Under the pieces are notes generated by a model. The model did no database searches, was not told the DNA's origin, and saw only the letters and a program-made list of their open reading frames with translations. A DNA stretch of 64,000 bases from Lolium rigidum (lineage: Eukaryota > Streptophyta > Magnoliopsida > Poales > Poaceae): NCBI RefSeq assembly GCF_022539505.1, contig NC_061510.1, forward strand, positions 32,389,047-32,453,046, given 5' to 3'. The position numbers and the translations under genes are program-made. Shown piece after piece: positions 1 to 11,442 of the stretch (the stretch's first letter is position 1; the number at the start of each line of letters is the position of its first letter).

Positions 1-1089
1 TAATTATCAGTCATCATTGTTGTAGTCATCTTGTTGATGAATCAAACGAACATGATATGAAATTACACGGTTCAAATATGTGCAACCAGGACACCATAAT
101 AATTTGCAGCCTTAATCATTTCTATCAACCAAACATATTTATGTTGATTGTTCTTAGTGATCAAAATCATGTAAATATTAGTTGAGAATAAGTGATCTTC
201 TATATCTAACCAGTTAAGAAATCCTCAAAACGTTATTGCGGCAACAAGCATGACATCTCTTCATGCAAGATATCAACATCTCAGTTTCCTTGGCCCGTTG
301 ATTTCACCTTATCTGCCTGAATGAGGTATATTCCTGGACTTTAACGACCTTTAATTTGTCAAATAGACAAACATTTCACTTCTATTAAATTTAGTATGTC
401 GTCTACTGTGACTAATTGAATTTTACATAATATAGACACCTTCGTGTTTCATGCATCTTATACCTTTTCATTTACATAGTAGAGCTCTTAAAAAGATTCC
501 CGCTGCAATGCATCCGGTGTTTTTCTAATTGTATTTGAATTTAACATGGAGGATACAATAACTAGATGAATCGACTATTTTTAGTTTCCGGTGCTCCTGT
601 TTTTTGAATTGAGGAAATATATTAGTAACAAGATGGTATCAGTTACACACCCAATGTCTTTACATCACCGTAATCTCAAAGCATTAGTTGAGACATCAAC
701 GATGAACAGAACTAATAACGACATAAAGATCAAAGAAAAAACAAGCTAGAATGGTCGATGACTCTCAGCAGCAGGAAGCCAGGAAACAACCACCACCATT
801 GATAATGCACACACAATACCCAGACATCTTCCCAATCAAGGCATATCTGAATGTATCCATTTTTTCAAATGTAGGGATGTTAGCTTTATTTTCGCTTGTA
901 AAATTTCTATCATTCAAAGGTATACCTAAGACCAACATGTTCTATGGTTGCATTTAGAAAGCAGCTATACTGATTAGTGCCGGCTGGCTTATTTTTCTCA
1001 CTAGATTTGGGAATTAAATTCGTTTTATCTCCTACCAAACAAGCATCTTTCGTTTGAGTTGAGCATCTCCACAGACAAATAACCTGATA

Positions 1090-3779
1090 TCTATTATATA
1101 CTAAAAGCACAATACGAAGGTCTAAAATAGAGACACCACGTTAATCCACATCATTAAAATTATTTTAACAGTTAGATCTATAATTTACGGCTATGATTTA
1201 ACGAGAATTAAAAGTTAAAAGTTATGTAAGTTACGTAACATGGGTCGTGTACAGGAGAAGTCATTGTTCGCATCTTGACACGCTCATATCCCTTAATCAG
1301 ATACATGACCGCATCCAGGTATCAAGGCGTGTAGTCTAGGGACTCTTTAAACAAACATGTTCTCACATGAGATGGGCCCGCATGTAAACCACCTAAAGTC
1401 CCAGGTATTCAGATTCAGATTGTTGAATTCCTATCTAATTATTGAGATTTAAAGGAAGATGGGTCCACCACGGTTGTTCAAAAATCTGCACTAATACGGA
1501 TAGAATTCATATCCAATAGTCCATGCGAATTCACTTTCAAACGAGGCCGTTTATGTTTAATTGGAGATTAGCCAATGTATGTACACTACGACAGTGTAGA
1601 AAACACACAACGTTTCAAATATCGACGAGCCATGTACTATGAATTAGAGAGCAATAGTTCATCGCCATTTTGTTGATAGATCACCTTCACGCCAGTGGCT
1701 GGCTGCAAACGTTTTGTTCTCAGTGAAAAAAACGACTATGAAACAGTATTTCCGTTTTTTCAGAAATTTTGAGAATACTTGCCAAAACTTCGTCAAAATT
1801 GTCAAACCAATTCAGAAATTCCTCCAAAATTCATTGAAAAGAAAGAAAATGTTGCCAAATTATGTACATACATGTAAATTCCCCCACTAATATTTTTCTC
1901 GATAGTCTCATGGCCGACGGGCGGCTGCTAGGGTTTTTTGATCTCGTGGAGAAAATAACTGCATGCAACGGTATTTCAGGTTTTCGGAAATTTCGAAAAT
2001 ATTTCCCGAAATTTGTCGAAGAAATTTACAGATTAATTGAACATTCCTAAAAAAAATTGAGCAAATTATCTAAATATAGATCAATTTCTACAATAATATT
2101 TTCTCGGTTGATTAACCAGAAAAACCGGTTTCCGGCAAGATACCGGAAATACTAGTCGAAAAAACAAATCCCCGTCGGGTGCTCGCGATGCTAGACTAAG
2201 CTTCAAGAGCTATAAAAAATTGCGCAAATTATCTAACTTTAGATATATTTCCACTATAATATTTTCTCGGTTGATTAACCAGATAAACCGGTTAACGGTA
2301 AGATACCCGAAGTACCAGTTTGCAAAACAAATCCCCGTCGGGTGCTCGCGATGCCGGGCTAAGCTTCGGGAGCTATGCAAGAAGGCCGATGAGCAGGATA
2401 GCTCGGTGGTACAGAAAAAATCGTGGGATAGTATGCATATTACGTTCTAAACCTTTAGTAACAACAAATATTTTGAGAAAATGGCGTCCCAAGATCTGAG
2501 GCCACTGAGCTAATATCGACGATCTTTAAGGTTATTTGTAACCATTCACTAATGTAACACAACACACAAAATCTACATGCTAGCTCACGATATGGATTTA
2601 ATCCTATAAAAAAGGTATAATATCACCATGTACAAAACGTCATATGTACTCTAACGATATTTATGGTTTTATCCTAATTGGTAAAGTAAACTTTCAATCA
2701 TAATTAAGGAATATAAAGAAGTTATTACGGATGCAAGATATTATTATGGTGATCTGTGGATTCAAAATGTTGCCAAATTATGTACATACATGTAAATTAA
2801 ATTCCCCCACTAATATTTTTTCTCGATAGTCTCATGGCCGACGGGGCGGCTGCTAGGGTTTTTTTGATCTGTGGAGAAAATAACTGCATGCAACGGTATT
2901 TCAGGTTTTCAGAATTTTTGAAAATATTTCCCGAAATTTGTCGAAGAAATTTACAGATTAATCGAACTAAAAAAATGAGCAAATTATCTAAATACAGATC
3001 AATTTCTACTATAATATTTTATCGATTGATTAACCAGAAAAACCGGTTCCTGGCAAGATACTGGAAATACCAGTCGAAAAAACAAATCCCCGTCGGGTGC
3101 TCGCGATGCTAGGCTAAGCTTCAAGGGCTATAAAAAAATTGAGCAAATTATCTAACTATAAATTAATTTCTACTATAATATTTTCTCGGTTGATCAACCA
3201 GAAAAACCGGTTTCCGGCAAGATACCGGAAATACCGAGTCAAAATAACAAATCCCCGTCGGGTGCTCGCGATGCCGAGCTAAGCTTCAGGAGCTATGCGA
3301 GAAGGCCGACGAGCGGGATAGCCCGGTGGTACAGAAAACATCGTGGGATAGTATGTATATTACATTCTAAACCTTTAGTAACAACAAATATTTTGAGAGA
3401 ACGGTGTCCCAAAATCTTAGGCCACTGAGCTAATATTGAAGATCTTTAAGGTTAGTTGTAATCATTCACTAATGTAACACAACACACAAAATCTACATGC
3501 TAGCTCACGATATGGATTTAATCCTATAAAAAAGGTATAATATCACCATGTACACAACATCATATGTACTCTAAGGATATTTATTGTTTTATCCTAATTG
3601 GTAAAGTAAAATTTCAACCAGAATTAAGGAATATAAAGATGTTATTGCAGATGATTCAAAAAAATCAACAATGATAATACATGGTATTATTGTTGATTCC
3701 ATAATGTGAAATATAATATTCCTATCAGTTTCGAGAAAATAAAGATAATGCCTCGCATTTACGAGGGCCACCTTGCTAG
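1090..3779 (+). mobile_element. Non-autonomous Helitron, copy 1
   Basis: The element begins TCTATTATATACTAAAAG after an A. It ends with a short hairpin (stem GCCTCG / CGAGGGC at 3750-3768, six-base loop) and then CACCTTGCTAG, followed by T. These are Helitron hallmarks: 5' TC, 3' hairpin then CTRR, insertion between A and T, no terminal inverted repeats and no target duplication. The diverged paralogue near 41,830 lacks the whole insert. No Rep/helicase is encoded, so it is non-autonomous. The interior is filled with direct repeats. Confidence 0.8.
1849..3660 (+). repeat. Nested direct repeats inside the Helitron
   Basis: A block starting near 1849 is repeated from about 2766 (period about 917 bp). 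Each block carries two roughly 164-bp subunits, starting near 2057, 2220, 2975 and 3139. Each subunit has a CCGGTT...CCGG core and a GTCGGGTGCTCGCGATGC motif (at about 2174, 2338, 3093 and 3257). Each big block also has an ATG-led GC-rich stretch (ATGGCCGACGGG...), possibly a captured gene 5' end. No family is recognised. The same structure recurs in the second Helitron. Confidence 0.8.
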
Positions 3780-4973
3780 TTTATACAAAAGGTTAAACTT
3801 TTCTTATCTTGTTGAAAACCCATCATGACTTATCCTGGTCGAGCTAGACAAACTACTCTCACATGGCTGAAGATTCCACCACCAACTTATCAACATCACA
3901 TGCTAAAGAGTTAGCTAGCCACTCCCCCACACAGACCTTCCTTTTATAGTTCTATGTGACACGCATGGACGGATAACAAAACAAAGATTTGGAACTCAAG
4001 TCAAGCTTACCGGTTTCCTCTGAATAATCAATCTGAATCTGAAAGAGGAAGGGGAGGTGGTCTTCTGCTCCGGAAATGTTCATCTGGGACGTTGTCCCCA
4101 GATAACACTGCCCCAAAAGGCTAACATATTACTCTTGCTTGCAGTCGACTTCGCAGAAAATATAAAGAGAAATGTGTGGCTCCATCTTTGACCGGTACAG
4201 CATATGGAGGTAGACGCCGTGGTCTAGAGTATTAGTTATCTTTTGAACGTGACCTAAAATATGGAAAAAATCATGGGAGCTTTGGCCGTTGGAGGAGGGG
4301 TAGGAGTACATGCCAATGGGAAAGAGAAAGCTTTGGAGAATCTGAAGGAGATGAACTTGGCTGCCAGGAAAGATGTTACTCTACTCTCTTTGGCAACCAT
4401 GACATGTTTAAACTTCTAAGGTGTATTTTTGTCCATACAATAAATGAATAGGGTAAGTTCAGATTTTTTGGTACGTACATTTTTTCATCTCCGTGGCGTG
4501 CAAGACAACACCATTTCTATGTAAGCACACCATATCAGTTGGTTGAGACTAAATGGAGGGCACACCAACTTTTCTTGTCTGATGCGCATGTGATGTATCC
4601 TTCCCTCCACTTCAAGAAACTGAACGGAAGAGACAATCAGAAAAAAAAAACAAAAGCAAAGGGCAGAAGCTTTCCGATGGATGAAGGACAAAATTTTGCC
4701 AGGCAACGTTGGTTGTTACTTGACTGATAAGGTTAAGTGCGGATCCGATGATAGTCGGTGTCACGGTACTCGAACGATACAAGCTTATATATTGTTATAT
4801 GTGTGTATTTTGTATTCAACGAATATTTATTAATGCTAATTGATCTAAACATATAATTTATCAACATCACTTTTTTTCAGCCATTCAATTGTCCACATCA
4901 TCCCTACTATCATTTATTAATGATTGTCTATATCTACATGCATGTTATTCGCCTCATCCAGTTTTTAGTCATC
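3780..4973. other. Non-coding P segment of the duplicated locus
   Basis: This segment lies between the two Helitron-bearing copies. From about 4050 it is similar to the diverged paralogue at 38,200-40,440, including a stretch reading CTTCTGCTCC...CCCCAGATAACACTGCCCC. Small ORFs here (for example 4539-4727) are not preserved as ORFs in the paralogue, so I call no gene. A run of A occurs at about 4641. Confidence 0.55.
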
Positions 4974-7900
4974 TAATTATCAGTCATCATTGTTGTAGTC
5001 ATCTTGTTGATGAATCAAACGAACATGATATGAAATTACACGGTTCAAATATGTGCAACCAGGACACCATAATAATTTGCAGCCTTAATCATTTCTATCA
5101 ACCAAACATATTTATGTTGATTGTTCTTAGTGATCAAAATCATGTAAATATTAGTTGAGAATAAGTGATCTTCTATATCTAACCAGTTAAGAAATCCTCA
5201 AAACGTTATTGCGGCAACAAGCATGACATCCTTTCATGCAAGATATCAACATCTCAGTTTCCTTGGCCCGTTGATTTCACCTTATCTGCCTGAATGAGGT
5301 ATATTCCTGGACTTTAACGACCTTTAATTTGTCAAATAGACAAACATTTCACTTCTATTAAATTTAGTATGTCGTCTACTGTGACTAATTGAATTTTACA
5401 TAATATAGACACCTTCGTGTTTCATGCATCTTATACCTTTTCATTTACATAGTAGAGCTCTTAAAAAGATTCCCGCTGCAATGCATCCGGTGTTTTTCTA
5501 ACTGTATTTGAATTTAACATGGAGGATACAATAACTAGATAAATCGACTATTTTTAGTTTCCGGTGCTCCTGTTTTTTGAATTGAGGAAATATATTAGTA
5601 ACAAGATGGTATCAGTTACACACCCAATGTCTTTACATCACCGTAATCTCAAAGCATTAGTTGAGACATCAACGATGAACAGAACTAATAACGACATAAA
5701 GATCAAAGAAAAAACAAGCTAGAATGGTCGATGACTCTCAGCAGCAGGAAGCCAGGAAACAACCACCACCATTGATAATGCACACACAATACCCAGACAT
5801 CTTCCCAATCAAGGCATATCTGAATGTATCCATTTTTTCAAATGTAGGGATGTTAGCTTTATTTTCGCTTGTAAAATTTCTATCATTCAAAGGTATACCT
5901 AAGACCAACATGTTCTATGGTTGCATTTAGAAAGCAGCTATACTGATTAGTGCCGGCTGGCTTATTTTTCTCACTAGATTTGGGAATTAAATTCGTTTTA
6001 TCTCCTACCAAACAAGCATCTTTCGTTTGAGTTGAGCATCTCCACGAGACAAATAACCTGATATCTATTATATACTAAAAGCACAATACGAAGGTCTAAA
6101 ATAGAGACACCACGTTAATCCACATCATTAAAATTATTTTAACAGTTAGATCTATAATTTACGGCTATGATTTAACGAGAATTAAAAGTTAAAAGTTATG
6201 TAAGTTACGTAACATGGGTCGTGTACAGGAGAAGTCATTGTTCGCATCTTGACACGCTCATATCCCTTAATCAGATACATGACCGCATCCAGGTATCAAG
6301 GCGTGTAGTCTAGGGACTCTTTAAACAAACATGTTCTCACATGAGATGGGCCCGCATGTAAACCACCTAAAGTCCCAGGTATTCAGATTCAGATTGTTGA
6401 ATTCCTATCTAATTATTGAGATTTAAAGGAAGATGGGTCCACCACGGTTGTTCAAAAATCTGCACTAATACGGATAGAATTCATATCCAATAGTCCATGC
6501 GAATTCACTTTCAAACGAGGCCGTTTATGTTTAATTGGAGATTAGCCAATGTATGTACACTACGACAGTGTAGAAAACACACAACGTTTCAAATATCGAC
6601 GAGCCATGTACTATGAATTAGAGAGCAATAGTTCATCGCCATTTTGTTGATAGATCACCTTCACGCCGATGGCTGGCTGCAAACGTTTTGTTCTCGGTGA
6701 AAAAAACGACTATGAAACAAGTATTTCCGTTTTTCAGAAATTTTGAGAATACTTGCCAAAACTTCGTCAAAATTGTCAAACCAATTCAGAAATTCCTCCA
6801 AAATTCATTGAAAAGAAAGAAAATGTTGCCAAATTATGTACATACATGTAAATTCCCCCACTAATATTTTTCTCGATAGTCTCATGGCCGACGGGGCGGC
6901 TGCTAGGGTTTTTTGATCTGTGGAGAAAATAACTGCATGCAACGGTATTTCAGGTTTTCGGAAATTTCGAAAATATTTCCCGAAATTTGTCGAAGAAATT
7001 TACAGATTAATTGAACATTCCTAAAAAAAATTGAGCAAATTATCTAAATATAGATCAATTTCTACAATAATATTTTCTCGGTTGATTAACCGGAAAAACC
7101 GGTTTCCGGCAAGATACCGGAAATACTAGTCGAAAAAACAAATCCCCGTCGGGTGCTCGCGATGCTAGACTAAGCTTCAAGAGCTATAAAAAATTGCGCA
7201 AATTATCTAACTTTAGATATATTTCCACTATAATATTTTCTCGGTTGATTAACCAGATAAACCGGTTAACGGTAAGATACCTGAAGTACCAGGTTGCAAA
7301 ACAAATCCCCGTCGGGTGCTCGCGATGCCAGGCTAAGCTTCGGGAGCTATGCAAGAAGGCCGATGAGCAGGATAGCTCGGTGGTACAGAAAAAATCGTGG
7401 GATAGTATGCATATTACGTTCTAAACCTTTAGTAACAACAAATATTTTGAGAAAATGGCGTCCCAAGATCTGAGGCCACTGAGCTAATATCGACGATCTT
7501 TAAGGTTATTTGTAACCATTCACTAATGTAACACAACACACAAAATCTACATGCTAGCTCACGATATGGATTTAATCCTATAAAAAAGGTATAATATCAC
7601 CATGTACAAAACGTCATATGTACTCTAACGATATTTATGGTTTTATCCTAATTGGTAAAGTAAACTTTCAATCATAATTAAGGAATATAAAGAAGTTATT
7701 ACAGATGCAAGATATTATTATGGTGACTGTGGATTCAAAATGTTGCCAAATTATGTACATACATGTAAATTAAATTCCCCCACTAATATTTTTTCTCGAT
7801 AGTCTCATGGCCGACGGGGCGCTTGCTAGGGTTTTTTGATCTGTGGAGAAAATAACCGCATGCAACGGTATTTCGGGTTTTCGAAATTTTGAAAATATTT

Positions 7901-8749
7901 CCCGAAATTTGTCGAAGAAATTTACAGATTAATCGAACTAAAAAAATGAGCAAATTATCTAAATACGGATCAATTTCTACTATAATATTTTATCGATTGA
8001 TTAACCAGAAAAACCGGTTCCTGGCAAGATACTGGAAATACCAGTCGAAAAAACAAATCCCCGTCGGGTGCTCGCGATGCTAGGCTAAGCTTCAAGGGCT
8101 ATAAAAAAATTGAGCAAATTATCTAACTATAAATTAATTTCTACTATAATATTTTCTCGGTTGATCAACCAGAAAAACCGGTTTCCGGCAAGATACCGGA
8201 AATACCAGTCAAAATAACAAATCCCCGTCGGGTGCTCGCGATGCCAGGCTAAGCTTCAGGAGCTATGCGAGAAGGCCGACGAGCGGGATAGCCCGGTGGT
8301 ACAGAAAACATCGTGGGATAGTATGTATATTACGTTCTAAACCTTTAGTAACAACAAATATTTTGAGAGAACGGTGTCCCAAAATCTTAGGCCACTGAGC
8401 TAATATTGAAGATCTTTAAGGTTAGTTGTAATCATTCACTAATGTAACACAACACACAAAATCTACATGCTAGCTCACGATATGGATTTAATCCTATAAA
8501 AAAGGTATAATATCACCATGTACACAACATCATATGTACTCTAAGGATATTTATTGTTTTATCCTAATTGGTAAAGTAAAATTTCAACCAGAATTAAGGA
8601 ATATAAAGATGTTATTGCAGATGATTCAAAAAAATCAACAATGATAATACATGGTATTATTGTTGATTCCATAATGTGAAATATAATATTCCTATCATTT
8701 TCGAGAAAATAAAGATAATGCCTCGCATTTACGAGGGCCACCTTGCTAG
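4974..8749. repeat. Tandem segmental duplication, copy 2
   Basis: This is a near-identical repeat of 1-3779. It contains A (4974-6063) and the second Helitron. Order and flanks agree with the older paralogue at 40,490-41,840, so this copy represents the ancestral arrangement P-A-Helitron-B. Near-identity implies a very recent event or ongoing homogenisation. Confidence 0.93.
6064..8749 (+). mobile_element. Non-autonomous Helitron, copy 2
   Basis: It has the same ends as the first Helitron: TC at 6064, hairpin at about 8720-8738, CTAG at 8746-8749, then T. Joining the flanks gives sequence comparable to the uninterrupted paralogue near 41,830, which supports these ends. Internal repeats match copy 1 with a few substitutions and small indels. 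It encodes no transposition protein. Confidence 0.8.
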
Positions 8750-9406
8750 TTTTCCAAAAAGGGAGATTCCATTTAATTTAAATCTGCATGTTTATCATAT
8801 ACAAGCAGCATGGCAAAAAAAATGCATGTTTATCATATACAAGCAGCATGGCAAAATAATATCAATTTCATATGCTAAATATTCAAAATCGTTGTTGACC
8901 TAGCGAAGTTGCATGTCGAAATTGAGTGCAACGAGAGGAAGCTAGGGTACCTCGAACCTGTATGCGTTTAGCTTGGAACCATCACCACCAAAGCCACCAA
9001 CACATATATTATTTTCTTTTTCTCATGAGCCTGCTCCACCCTGATAATAAAGTGTGAAGTGTCAAGTAGAATTTCATATGTAGCCTCGAGAGAGAGAATA
9101 TACAGCATGCACATTTCATTGTACATTTGACTTAGCCACATGCACAATCGTTCATGCACGCATGCAAGTGGCGTTTTACTAGCTAGCAACCAAGATCGAT
9201 CAGTTGACTAGACAGGCAGTGCCGCACGTAGTATAGCATATCTGTGCGCCGCGAAGCTAGAGAAACGAGCCGGCAATGCCAGCCAGCTGTTCGCCTGTTC
9301 CTAAACTATTACCGCTTGCTAGCTAGTTCCTTGTCAACTTGGTAGTAATGGATCATATCGATACCCACGGCATGCTAAATTACTACATATACACAACTCT
9401 TCTTAT
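8750..9406. other. Non-coding B segment
   Basis: This is colinear with 41,840-43,080 and, from about 8960, with 44,190-44,570. A 33-bp stretch at 8786-8818 is repeated from 8824 with an A-rich spacer; the paralogue has it once. No convincing gene is seen. Confidence 0.5.
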
Positions 9407-9596
9407 CAGTGGTGGAGCTTGGCAGAAAATAAGGGAGGGCAAATGACAAAATATGAACATTTTGGGGGGGGGGGGGGGGGAGGCTAGAAAATTCCTTCTA
9501 AGCTGCTCTATTTTGTTTCTTCTTCAGAGTTTGGTACAAAGCTGGGGGCGGTCCCCCCCCCCCCCCCCCGCCGGCTTGCACTAAGCTCCGCCACTG
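9407..9596. mobile_element. hAT-type MITE with G17/C17 arms
   Basis: The terminal inverted repeats are CAGTGGTGGAGCTTGGCA and the reverse complement CAGTGGCGGAGCTTAGTGCA. Both flanks carry the 8-bp duplication CTTCTTAT (9399-9406 and 9597-9604), as expected for hAT elements. The paralogue near 43,075 has the uninterrupted site. Inside are 17 consecutive G (9464-9480) and 17 consecutive C (9553-9569), which can pair in a long hairpin. Confidence 0.9.
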
Positions 9597-9709
9597 CTTC
9601 TTATCTAATCCATCGAAACTAAGCATCGGTTCTAATCGAGTCGATCATCGACACTTGCGTGATGCGTGAATCGACAAGCGAGTCATGAAAAAATTGGAGG
9701 GTGGGAATA

Positions 9710-9949
9710 CTCCCACTGTCCCAATTTATGTAGCGCATAATTTTACGTGAAAGTAAAACTTATAAAATTTGACAAATTATATAACAAAATATATCAAATT
9801 TTATAATAGAAATCAATATTATTAGAACCACGGTCAAATATATTTTCATATCATGGATAATAACATTTTTTAGCTACATAGCCGATTAAACTTTACGAAA
9901 TTTAACTTTAACTAAAACTTAGACGCGACATATTTTGAGATGGATGGAG
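9710..9949. mobile_element. Stowaway (Tc1/mariner) MITE
   Basis: The ends CTCCCACTGTCCCA and reverse complement CTCCATCCATCTCA are flanked by TA (9708-9709 and 9950-9951). The AT-rich interior and 240-bp length fit a Stowaway MITE. Confidence 0.85.
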
Positions 9950-10560
9950 TACGTCTAATCATTTTTGGCACTCCTCCAATCGGATAAAAGTTTTCTAAAT
10001 AAATAATATATAATGCCAATTTCACTCTCGGCATCAGATTAGATCGGAGGTGCGGAATGAAAGCACGTGAGCAAATGCCAACCATTTTTGTTCATCATCT
10101 ACCACCAATGAAGATCAAGAAGGTGCAATCTTCTTTGTTTCATGTTGCCGGAAAAGTGCAATTCTACATTCTACAATTACATAGAAACAATGAACATTAT
10201 ATTATCTATACATTTCTAGTTCCAGGCACAAGGCACAAAGACTCAATTTTTTTTTGTTAATCATGGAGTTTCCGGTAGCTAACCTAGGCTTCTGCATGCA
10301 CCGAGCTGCTCCTGAGCTCCTGCTCTGACGGTCTTAACAGCGAGCGGATGAGCCGGTGAGGGCACGTGGCAGAGAACCGGCGATGGGGAGACGGCGACGG
10401 TAGGCAGCTGGCAGGGGGATCGAGAGAGAAGGGGAGTAGGGCAGCGGTGCATCCTCAACGCTGTGTCTTGGAGAGACGCACACTCTCACGCGCACACTCT
10501 CCCTCTCTCGGCTCTAGTTTTCTTGATCGATAGATAGGAAAAAGGATACTCGGGCCAAAT
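9950..10560. other. Unassigned non-coding stretch
   Basis: It has AT-rich sequence, then a GC-richer part (10,260-10,520) containing CT/CA-rich runs. I see no domain, RNA gene or repeat signature. The 67-codon ORF at 10,057 has no recognisable motif. Confidence 0.4.
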
Positions 10561-11442
10561 TAGATTAGGGGTAGTACAAAATTTTGTCAAATGTCTGCCC
10601 ATGCACGCAAGGAACGTCGATCGATTTTTCTACTACTACCGTGGTGCCTGCTGTTAGCGGTCTAATCCAGCACCACATACTTGTGTAGTTGTGTTGCGTT
10701 TTAGATGTTTGGTGTGTGCATCTATTTCAAGCTTCCAGCCCACAAACGGAGCCGTTCTCATTTCAGAAGATCGGTCTAATTATGGAAGGAGGACTACTCA
10801 CTCTTATAGACTGTATGTAGTTTCTCTTGTTAGCGAGGGTGATACTGAAGTTACTGACAACTTATCCCTGTATCGTAACGCTGCTAATTGGTAAGCTATA
10901 GCTGATCTAATATACTCCTACTTCTTCTCCGGTCCATGATACTTGTCACCAATAGCAGTATATGGCCAATATCAGTATATCTACACACTGATTTTACTGT
11001 GTATGTTCATTCACTTCAATGACAATTAACAAGTATTATGATTGCGAGGAAGTAGTAGATGACGAATTCGAATCGTAATGGCCGGCCAATACGTACGGAA
11101 GCGAGCTCGTGGGAGATGTGATCGTTGCCGCTGTGACGCGCGGAAACGGTACGTTGCGTGTCGTTTTCCATGGCATGGATCGGATGGATGAGGCCCGGCC
11201 GGCCGGCAAGGTGTAGTTGGGTCTTGGGAGTTGGACGTGCGCGGCAAGAGCGAGCTGGCAAATGTACCCGTCCAGGCGTCCATCGCGTGTCGGGGCGATT
11301 GGTACATTCTCTGTTTCATGAGAGCAGCGTTCGAGGCTTTCATCGATTCACAGGGTCGGGCTATAGACAAGCACCAGGGCTGCAGATTGATGCGTCTACG
11401 TACGTACAATACGGTGACTAATTACTTAATTAGTTTGTTCAT
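10561..11442. repeat. C segment, copy 1 (uninterrupted)
   Basis: This stretch recurs, in order but split by transposons, at 12,481-12,540, 16,636-16,921, 17,779-17,965 and 37,073-37,260. It serves as the empty-site reference for those insertions. Its short ORFs are not conserved between copies, so I read it as non-coding. Confidence 0.8.

Larger units (their letters stand above)
1..3779. repeat. Tandem segmental duplication, copy 1 (truncated by window start)
   Basis: Position 1 matches position 4974, and the two stretches run side by side with only scattered single-base changes and 1-3 base indels to 3779/8749. This copy holds the A segment (1-1089) and a Helitron (1090-3779). Just after the Helitron's CTAG end the copies part: here P sequence follows, while copy 2 runs on into B. 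I see no convincing gene in it. The ORF at 751-957 is repeated only because the DNA is duplicated. Confidence 0.93.

Noticed and set aside
751..957. 68-codon ORF repeated identically at 5724-5930
   Set aside because: It is identical only because the DNA is duplicated. The older paralogue near 41,500-41,700 does not keep the frame, and there is no motif.
2220..2450. 76-codon ORF in both Helitrons (ends KKSWDSMHITF)
   Set aside because: It is part of the repeated 164-bp subunits and is not open in all of them. It may be a captured fragment but has no support as a gene.
4050..4740. Possible conserved gene in P (KWRAHQLF… and YPSLHFKK… frames)
   Set aside because: Short similar peptides occur in the paralogue at 40,200-40,440, but frames are interrupted and I recognise no family.
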